Positions 51,009 through 59,929 are shown, counted from the first letter of the stretch. The stretch: 64,000 bases of DNA from Chitinophaga rhizophila (GCF_019492185.1 NZ_JAICCF010000003.1:1116001-1180000); one strand, 5' to 3'. Notes: generated from the letters alone by a model not told the origin. Program-made: numbers and translations.

Positions 51009-51752
51009 CTACCTTCTGTTGAGTTTGGCGAGAAGATTCAATATTTCCAGATATAGCCACACTAACGTTACCAGCATTCCAAAGGAAGCCAGCCACTCCA
51101 CATGTTTAGGCGCTCTTTGTTGTACCCCCTGATATACGAAGTCAAAATCGATTGTCAGGCGTAAGGCTGCTACTGTAACAACTACCAATGAAAAAATAAT
51201 TCCAATGGTGCTACCTTCATGAAGGAATGGGATCCTGATATTAAACATGCCAAGTACCCATGCCAGCAGATAGAAAATAGCGATGCCTGCTGTAGCTGTA
51301 AATACGATAGATTTAAATCGCTCAGTAACACGGATAATACCTGTTCTGTACAATATCAGCATAGCAGTAAATACTCCAAAAGTTAACCCAACCGCCTGTG
51401 CAATGATACCATCATAAAGATTATTGAATATCACTGAAATAATACCCAATGTAAACCCTTCTGCGAGCGCATATGCCGGCGCAAGGTATTGAGCCCATTC
51501 TTTCTTAAACATGATGATAAGGAAGATCACTATACCAGCAATGAGGCCACCATAGAAGAGAGGAAGGATATTCTGATTTCTCGCAGGCGCTCCCCAAGCA
51601 TATACAGCAGAAGCTACTACGAGTAATAATAAGAAGGCCATTTTACCAATTGTACCATTAACAGTCATGGTGCCCTCCGAACTTTGAGAACCTGCCTGCT
51701 GAAGATTTCTTTCAGTCAGTATAGGGTTACTACCGGATCCAAATATTGCCAT
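51009..51752 (-). CDS. Bax inhibitor-1 / YccA-like membrane protein
   Basis: A 247-aa protein with seven hydrophobic spans after a polar N-terminus of about 32 residues. The pattern VYAWGAPARN, EGFTLGIISVIFNNLYDGIIAQAVGLTFGVFTAMLILY and RLTIDFDFVYQGVQQRAPKHVEWLASFG with the conserved DFDF segment is that of bacterial YccA/Bax inhibitor-1 homologues, proposed to be pH-gated calcium leak channels. Promoter-like elements lie upstream, and the terminator follows. Confidence 0.93.
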   Translation of the reverse strand: MAIFGSGSNPILTERNLQQAGSQSSEGTMTVNGTIGKMAFLLLLVVASAVYAWGAPARNQNILPLFYGGLIAGIVIFLIIMFKKEWAQYLAPAYALAEGFTLGIISVIFNNLYDGIIAQAVGLTFGVFTAMLILYRTGIIRVTERFKSIVFTATAGIAIFYLLAWVLGMFNIRIPFLHEGSTIGIIFSLVVVTVAALRLTIDFDFVYQGVQQRAPKHVEWLASFGMLVTLVWLYLEILNLLAKLNRR

Positions 51753-51772
51753 TATAAAAAGGTTTAGTCCTA

Positions 51773-51801
51773 CGAAATTACAATTTCAGTGATATTTCCA
51801 A
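51773..51801 (-). promoter_or_regulatory. Candidate promoter of the Bax-inhibitor-1 gene
   Basis: On the minus strand TTG (51799-51801), an 18-nt spacer and TAATTTCG (51773-51780), one base off TAnnTTTG. Transcription would begin near 51768. Confidence 0.4.
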
Positions 51802-52080
51802 CGGTCGAGCCACGAGTTCTATCATTTATCAATTCTTATATTCCTGACTTGCCTCTATTGCCAATTGTAATCGCCAAATGAGTTTCCAAGCTTGGCTAAG
51901 ACATTTATTCCCCATCAAATTCCCAAATAGATAAACAGATACAGTTAAATCTGACATAGCTTTGCATCCCGATCAGGCAGACTGTAAACAACCAATTATC
52001 GGCAGCTCATCAATTACTTAAAGTTATGAGGCATAACATTAATCTATGTGATGCGCACAGAAAAGTCTATAAGGTTTGTG
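51802..52080. other. Gene-free stretch between divergent BI-1 and 2-oxoacid oxidoreductase genes
   Basis: No supported gene. TAGCTTTG (51957-51964) is a second exact -7 element on the plus strand, 117 nt upstream of the KorA-proximal one, with no clear -33 partner. No strong stem-loop is seen. Confidence 0.35.
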
Positions 52081-52088
52081 TACTTTTG
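52081..52088 (+). promoter_or_regulatory. -7 element of the 2-oxoacid oxidoreductase gene
   Basis: TACTTTTG, exact TAnnTTTG, leaving a leader of about 100 nt. -33 element not clear. Confidence 0.55.
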
Positions 52089-52193
52089 TCTTCCCTGACC
52101 TCGCTGACAGGTTTAATATATCCAGCGGTTACTACCTTGCGAATTATTAAATTTACAGCCTGAAATACAAAGGATAGTTAAATAAGATATTCA

Positions 52194-54047
52194 ATGTCAA
52201 ATACTTCGGTTCAACAGATAGAAGACGTAGTGATAAAATTTGCTGGTGACAGTGGCGACGGTATGCAGCTGACTGGTACTCAGTTCTCCAATAACACTGC
52301 ATTAATCGGCAATGACCTAAGCACATTCCCGGATTTTCCGGCAGAAATACGCGCCCCACAGGGAACCCTCGCAGGCGTGAGTGGCTTCCAGCTGCATTTT
52401 TCTTCAAATCGAATTTTTACTCCGGGAGACGCCTGCGATGTACTGGTAGCGATGAACGCTGCCGCGCTGAAGGCTAACCTGAAAGGCCTCAAAAAAGGCG
52501 GTATCATCATCGCTAATACAGATGGTTTTGATGCTAAAAACCTTCGTCTGGCTAATTATCCGGATGGAGTAAACCCACTGGAAGACGGTTCTTTACAATC
52601 TTATCAGCTGCACACAATGGACGTTACCAAAATGACCCGTGAAGCGCTTAAAGAGGTTAACCTGGGTATGAAGGAAAAGGACCGTGCAAAGAATATGTTT
52701 GTATTGGGCTTCCTCTACTGGCTGTACGATCGTAATATGGAAAGTACAGAGAACTTCCTGACAGAAAAGTTTGGTAAGAAACAGGATATTCTCGATAGTA
52801 ACCTGAAGGCATTACATGCAGGATATAACTTCGCAGAAACAGTAGAAGCATTCAGTACCCGTTTCCGTGTAGAAAAAGCCCGGATGGAACCAGGAACTTA
52901 CCGTAGTATTACTGGTAATACCGCACTGGCCTATGGACTAATCGCGGCAAGCCAAAAGGCCAATTTGCCGTTATTCCTGGGTACTTATCCAATTACGCCG
53001 GCATCAGACATCCTGCATGAACTAAGCCGGTACAAGAACTTTGGCATTCGTACTTTCCAGGCGGAAGACGAGATTGCTGGTATAACATCCGCTATTGGCG
53101 CTTCATATGGAGGTCACATGGGCGTAACTACCACATCTGGTCCTGGGATGGCATTGAAAGGTGAAGCCATGGGGCTGGCAGTGATGCTGGAAATTCCCCT
53201 GCTGATAGTAAATATACAGCGTGGCGGCCCTTCTACTGGTCTGCCTACCAAAACAGAGCAATCTGACCTGCTGCAGGCTTATTACGGCCGTAACGGTGAA
53301 TGTCCGATGCCGATCGTATCAGCATCTACTCCGTCAGACTGTTTTAGTGCCATATATGAGGCTTTCCGTATATCCATTGCACATATGACGCCGGTTATCT
53401 TCCTTAGTGATGGTTACATCGCAAATGGTGCAGAACCATGGCGCTTCCCGCAAAGCAAAGACTTACCTGTCATTCCTGTAACCTTTAAGAAAGGACTCGA
53501 GGACGGTGAAGAACAATTCCTGCCTTATCATCGTGATGAGAACCTGGTACGTCCGTGGGCTGTTCCTGGTACGCCGGGACTGGAGCACCGTATAGGTGGT
53601 CTGGAAAAGCAGAACATAACCGGTAACGTAAGCTATGATCCTGAGAACCACCAGTTGATGGTGCGTATCCGTCAGGAAAAAGTAGACAGGATTGCTGATC
53701 ACATTCCTGCGCAGACGATTGAACTTGGCCCTGAGAAAGGTAAAGTACTCGTACTTGGATGGGGCTCTACCTACGGTGCCATTAAAAGCGCAGTACTTGA
53801 ATTGTTGTCAGAAGGTCATGAGGTGGCACATGCTCATATCAGATATCTGCGTCCTTTCCCAAAAAATCTGGCGGAAATACTGCATAGTTATGATAAGGTA
53901 TTAATCCCTGAGATCAACAATGGTCAGCTGATCAAGATTATCCGTGAGCAATTCCTGATCGATGCTGTTGGGTATAATAAGATTATGGGAGTACCTATTA
54001 CTAAAGGAGAACTGGTAATCAAGATAAAAGAGATGTTGCAGCAATAA
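52194..54047 (+). CDS. korA: 2-oxoacid:ferredoxin oxidoreductase, alpha (fused gamma-alpha) subunit
   Basis: A 617-aa protein in which the gamma-like domain (residues 10-190, VIKFAGDSGDGMQLTGTQFS and FPDFPAEIRAPQGTLAGVSGFQLHF) is fused to the alpha domain (220-617, TGNTALAYGLIAASQKANLPLFLGTYPITPASDIL, TFQAEDEIAGITSAIGASYGG, TTSGPGMALKGEAMGLAV). It is the alpha subunit of 2-oxoglutarate- or pyruvate:ferredoxin oxidoreductases. The thiamine-diphosphate-binding beta subunit is needed for activity and is usually the next gene, but the next gene here is an unrelated secreted protein after a terminator. The partner must be elsewhere. Confidence 0.93.
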   Translation: MSNTSVQQIEDVVIKFAGDSGDGMQLTGTQFSNNTALIGNDLSTFPDFPAEIRAPQGTLAGVSGFQLHFSSNRIFTPGDACDVLVAMNAAALKANLKGLKKGGIIIANTDGFDAKNLRLANYPDGVNPLEDGSLQSYQLHTMDVTKMTREALKEVNLGMKEKDRAKNMFVLGFLYWLYDRNMESTENFLTEKFGKKQDILDSNLKALHAGYNFAETVEAFSTRFRVEKARMEPGTYRSITGNTALAYGLIAASQKANLPLFLGTYPITPASDILHELSRYKNFGIRTFQAEDEIAGITSAIGASYGGHMGVTTTSGPGMALKGEAMGLAVMLEIPLLIVNIQRGGPSTGLPTKTEQSDLLQAYYGRNGECPMPIVSASTPSDCFSAIYEAFRISIAHMTPVIFLSDGYIANGAEPWRFPQSKDLPVIPVTFKKGLEDGEEQFLPYHRDENLVRPWAVPGTPGLEHRIGGLEKQNITGNVSYDPENHQLMVRIRQEKVDRIADHIPAQTIELGPEKGKVLVLGWGSTYGAIKSAVLELLSEGHEVAHAHIRYLRPFPKNLAEILHSYDKVLIPEINNGQLIKIIREQFLIDAVGYNKIMGVPITKGELVIKIKEMLQQ

Positions 54048-54077
54048 TGCAGCAAACCTTCATGATAAATTTATATA

Positions 54078-54108
54078 AGATCCTGCCTTTAGGGGCAGGA
54101 TTTTTATT
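54078..54108 (+). terminator. Terminator after korA
   Basis: ATCCTGCC (54080-54087) pairs with GGCAGGAT (54094-54101) around TTTAGG, then TTTTATT. Confidence 0.85.
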
Positions 54109-54190
54109 ATATTTAATACTATATAACAAAACAGGCAACTGTACGTTTGCTATATAGGAACGGATTACTACAACATCCAAAACCTTTATC

Positions 54191-54784
54191 ATGAAAGGCG
54201 CTATCTGGTCTACACTGTTTCTCTGCCTGTTTACATTAAACAGTGCATTGTTATACGCCCAAACACACAATTACGAAATACGTTTCAGTAATCACGTTAT
54301 AGGTAACATTACCGCACATTGTAAGGTAAACGGAGCTGCCCGAAATATCTCCATTAAAAGTAAGGTGGAGATGAAGCTACTCGCTAAATTCAACCTTGAT
54401 ATCTCCTGTGATTTCGATAATAATATTCTGATCCGTTCAAAAGTGATAAAGAGTTCCGGCAAGGAAGGCGACGATAAGACGATTGTCACCCAGCGGGAAG
54501 CGAAGCACTATGCGGTTATACTAAACGGACAGAAATCTGTGCTGAATACTTCTGAGATTATACATTCCGTTGGCGAAATGTACTTTACAGAGCCAAGACA
54601 GATTACAAAGATCTTTTCTGAGACTTTAGGCATGTTTTTGACGCTTAATTCCCTTGGAAATGGCTCATATGAGCTATTGCTGCCAGAAGGCAAGAAAAAC
54701 GTCTATAAATACGAAAAAGGTACATTGGTGCAGGTAGAAATTGCGCAAGCTCTTGGTAAAGCCTATATTATCAGGATCAGTTGA
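54191..54784 (+). CDS. Secreted protein of unknown function, possibly DUF6134
   Basis: A 197-aa protein with a signal peptide (GAIWSTLFLCLFTLNSALLYAQ, cut near AQ at residue 24). The mature part is rich in beta strands (HNYEIRFSNHVIGNITAHCKVNG, NISIKSKVEMKLLAKFNLDIS, GSYELLLPEGKKNVYKYEKGTLVQVEI). The layout recalls DUF6134 proteins of Bacteroidota, but I am not certain. Two Cys residues (about 44 and 71) could pair. No operon partner; it stands after korA's terminator. Confidence 0.8.
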   Translation: MKGAIWSTLFLCLFTLNSALLYAQTHNYEIRFSNHVIGNITAHCKVNGAARNISIKSKVEMKLLAKFNLDISCDFDNNILIRSKVIKSSGKEGDDKTIVTQREAKHYAVILNGQKSVLNTSEIIHSVGEMYFTEPRQITKIFSETLGMFLTLNSLGNGSYELLLPEGKKNVYKYEKGTLVQVEIAQALGKAYIIRIS

Positions 54785-54833
54785 TCTGTCTGACTGGCTT
54801 TTGATCTTCACTCCAAATGAGTACTAATACATC

Positions 54834-54893
54834 ACCAAAAGGGCACCTCAATATCCCTTCGATATACAGATGCCCTCTTAGTGCCCTTATGAT
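54834..54893. repeat. Degenerate REP-like element related to the 33.7 kb palindrome
   Basis: It begins CCAAAAGGGCACC like the 33,694 element, then CTCAATATCCC, then GATAT, and ends GTGCCCTTATGATG. The outer arms AAGGGCAC and GTGCCCTT are inverted 32 nt apart, and a second TGCCC block is inside. It is between the secreted gene and a terminator. Confidence 0.75.
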
Positions 54894-54921
54894 GTAATGA
54901 AAATATGAATAGTAAAGCCTA

Positions 54922-54955
54922 TTAAAAAGGGGCTTAACTTAAGCCCCTTTTTTAC
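54922..54955. terminator. Bidirectional terminator between the DUF6134-like gene and the oxidoreductase
   Basis: AAAAAGGGGCTTAA (54924-54937) pairs with TTAAGCCCCTTTTT (54939-54952), flanked by AAA and TTT. Confidence 0.88.
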
Positions 54956-54962
54956 TAAAATG

Positions 54963-56153
54963 TTATAAAACACGTTCAATAATCTGCCCGCTTTTCTTCT
55001 CTTTTAAAATCAGCTTCTTAGCGCCGAAGTGAGTCATTTCTTCTTTTACCAGATAGTAATCCGCATCATAATCCACCAATGTCTGAGGCTTGGTTAATCC
55101 AGTCTGGCCACGCCAGATATCCAATTGTACCGGTTCCCATTGTTTGCTGGCGGCACTTCTATAAGCTGCGTCCAGGACTGCATTTACTACATATCCGTCA
55201 TAGAAGGTTTCACGCGCTGGCCTATTATTCTCAATAGCGTTAAACATGTCAGCAAACATGTGGTTATATCCAAGTTCATTCAGTTCATCTCCTACCGGGA
55301 ATAACCATCCGGTATTACTTTCTGCTTTTTCTGCAACATAATCAGCGCCTTTACCGGTGGTGAACATATCAAAGCCTGTACGCAGGAAGCTGTTGAGCCA
55401 GATTGTTCCTTCGGTACCCATTACTTCGTCACGTAAATCAAGTCCGCCACGGAATGTCCAGCTAACCTCAAATTGTCCGATAGCTCCATTCTCATATTTT
55501 ACCAGGCCTATTGCATGATCTTCTGCGTCAATGGGTTTTACCTGCGTGTCAGCCCAGCACATTACTTCTACTGGTTTAATATCTTTTCCTATAAAGCTGC
55601 GAGCAATTTCTACGCAATGGCAGCCAAGGTCAAGAATACAACCACCGCCTGCCTGTTCCTTGTCCCAGAACCATTCACTGTGTGGACCAGGGTGGGTTTC
55701 CCTGGATTTGGCCCAGAGTATCCGTCCTAATGCACCACTTTGTACGCTATCGAGCGCTTTCAGGAACTTGGGCGTATAAACCAGATCTTCCAGGTAGCCA
55801 TTAAATATGCCGGCGGCTTCAACCATTTCCAGCATACGCTTGGCTTCTTCAGCGTTGCGTCCTAATGGCTTGGTACAGATCACCCCTTTTTTGTGTTTGC
55901 AACAAAGGGCAACGGCTGCTTCGTGCAGATTGTTAGGAAGTGAGATGCAAACAACGTTCACATCGGGGTGTGCTATAGACGCTTCCATATCGGTAGTCCA
56001 ATGAGCTACATTATAATCATCTGCAAATTTCTTTGCACTTTCTTCTCTTCGTGAATAGATACTGACAATCTTGTCTCGGCTTCTTTGCCCCTGTAGGGAG
56101 TCTGCATAGAAGCGGCCAATGAAGCCGGAGCCTAACATGGAAATACGTTGCAT
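54963..56153 (-). CDS. Gfo/Idh/MocA family oxidoreductase
   Basis: A 396-aa NAD(P)-dependent dehydrogenase. The Rossmann fold is complete: MLGSGFIGRFYADSL at 6-20, IVSIYSRREESAKKFADDY, VVCISLPNNLHEAAVALCCKHKKGVICTKPLGRN, with the family CTKPLG (usually CEKPL) holding the catalytic Lys (about 96). The C-terminal alpha/beta domain holds GHCVEIARSF with a His. Substrates of the family are sugars and inositol derivatives. It lies downstream of a nucleoside-permease-like transporter on the same strand, separated by a terminator hairpin. Confidence 0.92.
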   Translation of the reverse strand: MQRISMLGSGFIGRFYADSLQGQRSRDKIVSIYSRREESAKKFADDYNVAHWTTDMEASIAHPDVNVVCISLPNNLHEAAVALCCKHKKGVICTKPLGRNAEEAKRMLEMVEAAGIFNGYLEDLVYTPKFLKALDSVQSGALGRILWAKSRETHPGPHSEWFWDKEQAGGGCILDLGCHCVEIARSFIGKDIKPVEVMCWADTQVKPIDAEDHAIGLVKYENGAIGQFEVSWTFRGGLDLRDEVMGTEGTIWLNSFLRTGFDMFTTGKGADYVAEKAESNTGWLFPVGDELNELGYNHMFADMFNAIENNRPARETFYDGYVVNAVLDAAYRSAASKQWEPVQLDIWRGQTGLTKPQTLVDYDADYYLVKEEMTHFGAKKLILKEKKSGQIIERVL

Positions 56154-56191
56154 AAATATCTGATTGAGTTTAGGAATTACAATGAATCGGA

Positions 56192-56246
56192 AATAAAAAC
56201 TCCGCAGTAAAACAACCAGATTGACATAGGTAGTTCACTGCGGAGT
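56192..56246 (-). terminator. Terminator of the nucleoside permease gene
   Basis: On the minus strand ACTCCGCAGT (56237-56246) pairs perfectly with ACTGCGGAGT (56199-56208) across a 28-nt loop, then TTTTTATTTCC. The dehydrogenase starts 39 nt after it, so it is either transcribed separately or by readthrough. Confidence 0.72.
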
Positions 56247-56264
56247 GTTATATGTAGAAGGGGA

Positions 56265-57494
56265 TTATGCTACTACTTGTTTTTTATTGTCACGGAAAGT
56301 GACCATGAATAACAGCCATACTACAACAGCAATGCCGGACGGTATTACCCATACATGTCTCCAGAAATTATCAACAGGGTGAGTAGTGTAGTAATCTGTA
56401 ATGAAACCAGCAACCCAAAAACCGATCAGCATACCTACACCATAGGTAGCGAGGGTAACCAGACCCTGAGCCGCACTTTTATACTTTTCTCCTGCCTGTG
56501 CGTCAGTGTAGATCTGACCAGATACGAAGAAGAAGTCATAACAGATACCGTGGAGTGCGATACCTAAGATCAGCATAAAGGAAAGATCATCTGCATTCCC
56601 AAAAGCAAATAACAGGTAACGTACTGCCCATGCAATCATCCCAATCATGATGGTTATCTTAAAGCCATAACGGCTAAAGAATACTGGGATCAGCAAGATG
56701 AAAAGTGCTTCAGATACCTGGCCAATGATCATCTTACCTGATGGGTTTTCCAGACCTGACTGCTCAAGGAAATTATGCGCATTTTGATAGTAAAATGCCA
56801 ACGGAATACATATCAGGATAGAGGAAATGAAGAAGATCAGGAAGTTTTTGTTCTTCAGTAATTTAATGGCGTCAAGACCAAGGATAGAGCTGATACTATC
56901 TTTCTGACTTTTATCTTTAACAGGAGGTGTCTTAGGTAGTGTGAAGCTGAACAGACCAAGCAACAGGGAAGAGATAGATGCCATTGCGAATGTGTTCTTC
57001 AGGGCGCCTGCCGCAGTACCTTCTTTTGAGTCCCAATGGAAGATATAACTGATTGAGAAACCGGCAACAATCCAGCCTACAGTACCCCATACACGGATAG
57101 TAGAAAATTCTTTTTCAGGATTTGTCATCTGACGGAAGGACACAGAGTTTACCAGTGCCAGCGTTGGCATGTAACCAACCATGTAAGCAAAAACATAAGG
57201 GTAGAATACACTTACACTTTCTGCGCGATACATCTGAAACATCAGAAATGCGCCAAGCAGGTGCAGGATGCCCAGTATTTTTTCAGCATTAAAGTATTTG
57301 TCTGCAATCATCCCGATGATAAATGGTGCTATGATCGCGCCGTAGGACTGTGTTGAGAACACGCTGGCGGTTTCAAGACCGGATGCAGATAGGTTGTTTG
57401 CAAGAAATGTTCCCAATGTCACAAACCATGCTCCCCATGTGAAAAACTCAAGGAACATCATAATGGACAACTGTAAGCGAGTACCTGATTTCAT
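56265..57494 (-). CDS. Nucleoside:H+ symporter (NupG family MFS)
   Basis: A 409-aa transporter with 12 spans, of the nucleoside permease (NupG/XapB) branch. Marks: QLSIMMFLEFFTWGAWFVTLGTFL (8-31), YGAIIAPFIIGMIADKYF (50-68), PTLALVNSVSFRQM (about 109-122), IRVWGTVGWIVAGF, then SQVSEALFILLIPVFFSRYG and GICYDFFFVSGQIYTDA. It imports nucleosides with protons across the inner membrane. The Gfo/Idh/MocA gene just downstream could process an imported sugar or nucleoside derivative; that is inference. Confidence 0.92.
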   Translation of the reverse strand: MKSGTRLQLSIMMFLEFFTWGAWFVTLGTFLANNLSASGLETASVFSTQSYGAIIAPFIIGMIADKYFNAEKILGILHLLGAFLMFQMYRAESVSVFYPYVFAYMVGYMPTLALVNSVSFRQMTNPEKEFSTIRVWGTVGWIVAGFSISYIFHWDSKEGTAAGALKNTFAMASISSLLLGLFSFTLPKTPPVKDKSQKDSISSILGLDAIKLLKNKNFLIFFISSILICIPLAFYYQNAHNFLEQSGLENPSGKMIIGQVSEALFILLIPVFFSRYGFKITIMIGMIAWAVRYLLFAFGNADDLSFMLILGIALHGICYDFFFVSGQIYTDAQAGEKYKSAAQGLVTLATYGVGMLIGFWVAGFITDYYTTHPVDNFWRHVWVIPSGIAVVVWLLFMVTFRDNKKQVVA

Positions 57495-57593
57495 AACGAA
57501 TTTTAGACTTTATTACTCAGTGATAAACTTTAACGGCAAAAGATAAGTAAAATATAAACGAAATTCCAAATTAGTAGTACGGATGGTCGTGAT

Positions 57594-58310
57594 TTACAGC
57601 AATTTTTTTGGCATGACGCTGATGTCAGAGCCTTCAGCCAGTAGTACTGATACCGGTTGCTGCTGTAACATGGGCACAAAAGCTGGCCCATAGAGTATTG
57701 CGGTGTCGCAGTGGTAGGAGTAATCGATGATGCGATGTGTTCTCCACTGAGGATGAGCTACCTGGTATTCACCTGTACGTTTATCCGCCATTTGTGTATA
57801 ACCCCAGTAATGGTCAGTAATAAATTCCGCTTCACTGCCAGCCGTAATTGGGAGCGCTTCCTTTTCAGCAGTAGCTTTTAGAAAATTCCAGTTCTGCTTT
57901 ACTTTCCAGTCATAGCTTACTTCCAGCATATTGTCCGGAGAGTACGACCATTGGTGCCGCATAGGATGGGTGGCATATTTCTCCTTGTAGATAGTGTTGG
58001 CCACAAAAGTGATCATTCTTTTAGGGACAATCTCCTTTACGAATACAACACCCCTTTTCCATACACGGTCTTCTTTATAGCGTACATAGAAACGAAGATT
58101 AACTTCTTCAAAGTTGCGGTGAAAGGGAAGGGATAAGCCCATTACCCGGGTATTCTGGAACAGAAAGCCGACCAGACTCACATATAAGGTATTATTCCAG
58201 ATATCCAGTTCGGTATTACGAGGTACAAGTGGTTGTAAGACAGCGGGGTCTGCCTCAAAGTTAATCATGAGGAGATTGCGCCAGGCGGCTGTAAGAAAAG
58301 GTTTTCCCAT
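57594..58310 (-). CDS. DUF2071 (YqjF-like) protein
   Basis: A 238-aa cytoplasmic protein of DUF2071: FLTAAWRNLLMINFEADPAVLQPLVPRNTELDIW (5-38), LYVSLVGFLFQNTRVMGLSLPFHRNFEEVNLRFYVRY (42-78), and the second half VHPQWRTHRIIDYSYHCDTAILYGPAF. No known function; a relative of acetoacetate decarboxylase-like folds has been suggested. It follows endonuclease III after 10 nt, so the two are one operon. Confidence 0.9.
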   Translation of the reverse strand: MGKPFLTAAWRNLLMINFEADPAVLQPLVPRNTELDIWNNTLYVSLVGFLFQNTRVMGLSLPFHRNFEEVNLRFYVRYKEDRVWKRGVVFVKEIVPKRMITFVANTIYKEKYATHPMRHQWSYSPDNMLEVSYDWKVKQNWNFLKATAEKEALPITAGSEAEFITDHYWGYTQMADKRTGEYQVAHPQWRTHRIIDYSYHCDTAILYGPAFVPMLQQQPVSVLLAEGSDISVMPKKLL

Positions 58311-58320
58311 AATAAGTTAG

Positions 58321-58968
58321 TTAATTACCACGTACGAGGGTGCGATAGTATTTGCATACTGGTCGGAGGCCGCATTCCTCACATTTTGGTGTGCGGGCAA
58401 CGCAGATATATCGTCCGTGCAGGATGAGCCAATGGTGAGCTATGTGCACTTTCTCTGTGGGAATATACTTAAGTAATTGTTTTTCAGTCTGTAGGGGAGT
58501 AGTCGCGTTGGTTGTCAGGCCAATACGGGCAGAAACACGAAACACATGGGTGTCTACGGCCATATTAGGTTGTTGGTGCACGACCGAGGTAATCACATTG
58601 GCTGTTTTACGGCCTACACCTGGTAATTTCACCAGCTGCTCGACAGTAGAAGGTATTTCTCCATTGAAATCCTCAACGACCATTTGAGCCATTCCTATAA
58701 GATGTTTGGTCTTATTGTTAGGATAGCTGATACTGCGTATTAGTGGGAAAAGGTCGTCAAAAGTTGCCTGGCTGAGCGCTTCCACATCCGGGTATTGGCT
58801 GAAGATGGCAGGAGTGGTCATATTCACCCGTTTATCAGTGCATTGAGCTGACAGAATAACTGCTACCAGCAGTTGATAAGGATTGTCGTAAATCAGTTCA
58901 GTCTCCGCATTGGGAGCGTGTTCTTCAAAGTATTCAAGGACGAAGGCAAAGCGTTCTTTCTTTGTCAT
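58321..58968 (-). CDS. nth: Endonuclease III (DNA glycosylase/AP lyase)
   Basis: A 215-aa base excision repair enzyme from the ATG at 58968 (MTKKERFAF), removing oxidised pyrimidines. Visible: helix-hairpin-helix LPGVGRKTAN (115-124) with catalytic Lys 121, catalytic Asp 139 in VDTHVFRVSARIG, and the 4Fe-4S cluster C-x6-C-x2-C-x5-C near the end (CVARTPKCEECGLRPVC). All catalytic and cluster residues are present. A -7 element is 16 nt upstream. The DUF2071 gene follows 10 nt later. Confidence 0.96.
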   Translation of the reverse strand: MTKKERFAFVLEYFEEHAPNAETELIYDNPYQLLVAVILSAQCTDKRVNMTTPAIFSQYPDVEALSQATFDDLFPLIRSISYPNNKTKHLIGMAQMVVEDFNGEIPSTVEQLVKLPGVGRKTANVITSVVHQQPNMAVDTHVFRVSARIGLTTNATTPLQTEKQLLKYIPTEKVHIAHHWLILHGRYICVARTPKCEECGLRPVCKYYRTLVRGN

Positions 58969-58984
58969 ATCTGTAAAGATAGGG

Positions 58985-58992
58985 CAAAGATA
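58985..58992 (-). promoter_or_regulatory. -7 element of nth
   Basis: TATCTTTG on the minus strand, exact TAnnTTTG, 16 nt before the ATG. -33 element not clear. Confidence 0.5.
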
Positions 58993-59089
58993 ATATGCTG
59001 CAAATATGCAGTGCAGCAGGAGCACAACGATGCCTGCCTCTTTGAGAGCGATCTATGAATAATTGGGCTGAGAGTTGATAATCAGTTGA

Positions 59090-59311
59090 TTACTTGGTTG
59101 GCGTCGTCGCCTTCTTTGCGTATTCCGCGATTGCCTGTAACGTCTCTGGTCTGGGTGAGAAACGAATAGTATCGAGCGCTTTCCTGGTCTGGTTGAGACA
59201 CATCTCTTCTTCACGGGATAATTCCGGGTCATTATTAGTCATGGTCTTTAATTTATTGGCGCTATTAGTTACAGAATTTAAGGCAGAAAATGAGTGTGTA
59301 AAATTCCCCAT
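59090..59311 (-). CDS. Small protein of unknown function
   Basis: A 73-aa protein (or 50 aa from a second ATG at 59242). The N-terminal part is Ser/Asn-rich (GNFTHSFSALNSVTN); the C-terminal part looks helical (SREEEMCLNQTRKALDTIRF, then PETLQAIAEYAKKATTPTK). It lacks a signal peptide. No family recognised. It is between nth and the DivIC-like gene on the same strand, but the gaps are 121 and 159 nt, so it may be independent. Confidence 0.6.
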   Translation of the reverse strand: MGNFTHSFSALNSVTNSANKLKTMTNNDPELSREEEMCLNQTRKALDTIRFSPRPETLQAIAEYAKKATTPTK

Positions 59312-59470
59312 GCAATATTGTTTTAATACAAATGATTAGTTGCTAAGACTATAACGGAGATCATTGATGAAGTATTGTCAACGTTATGTGAAATATTTAG
59401 GAAGTAAAGCTAACCGGTCTGCACAGAATTTCGGACGGCAATAGGAATATCAGTAACGTGGATCGGCGTT

Positions 59471-59776
59471 CTAGTTTTTCTCAGTGATAATGAACAGATC
59501 TTCATCATCTCTCTTCATCAGGTATTTTTCACGTGCGAATTTCTCCAGCTTCTCTGGGCTGGACAATAGTTCCTGTTGTTCTTTTCTTGTTTTGCTGATC
59601 TCGTCAAGGAAGAACTTTTTCTGGCCTTCCAGTTTATTGACTTCAGACTGGAGCTCATACTGTGATATGAAGTTCTTACTATCCATAAATGCCAGCCAGA
59701 TAAAGAAAGCAGCTGCAGAAACAAAGTATTTGTTTCGCATGTAAGCTGGCAATTTGATAGATTTCAGATCTGGCAT
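59471..59776 (-). CDS. Septum formation initiator (DivIC/FtsB-like)
   Basis: A 101-aa bitopic protein from the ATG at 59776 (MPDLKSIKLP). It has a membrane span at about residues 17-33 (YFVSAAAFFIWLAFM), a periplasmic coiled coil (QYELQSEVNKLEGQKKFFLDEISKTRKEQQELLSS) and the C-terminal KLEKFAREKYLMKRDDEDLFII, all typical of FtsB/DivIC. These help assemble the divisome with FtsL and FtsQ. It lies just after the eno terminator on the same strand, as in many Bacteroidota, so it could be transcribed by readthrough. Confidence 0.93.
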   Translation of the reverse strand: MPDLKSIKLPAYMRNKYFVSAAAFFIWLAFMDSKNFISQYELQSEVNKLEGQKKFFLDEISKTRKEQQELLSSPEKLEKFAREKYLMKRDDEDLFIITEKN

Positions 59777-59809
59777 AATGGGCAGATGAACTAAAGAAAG
59801 AGTTAATGT

Positions 59810-59847
59810 AAAAAAAAGCCGGGTTTTGAAGTAACTCAAAACCCGGC
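59810..59847 (-). terminator. Terminator between enolase and the FtsB/DivIC-like gene
   Basis: On the minus strand GCCGGGTTTTGA pairs perfectly with TCAAAACCCGGC (59818-59847), followed by seven T. The FtsB gene begins 34 nt further on. Confidence 0.9.
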
Positions 59848-59929
59848 GAATATGGACCACTAATTAAAATATCGTCATCAAAGATCCATTGCCGACATTC
59901 GACGTACGACACTCAATCGAGCGTTGTTA

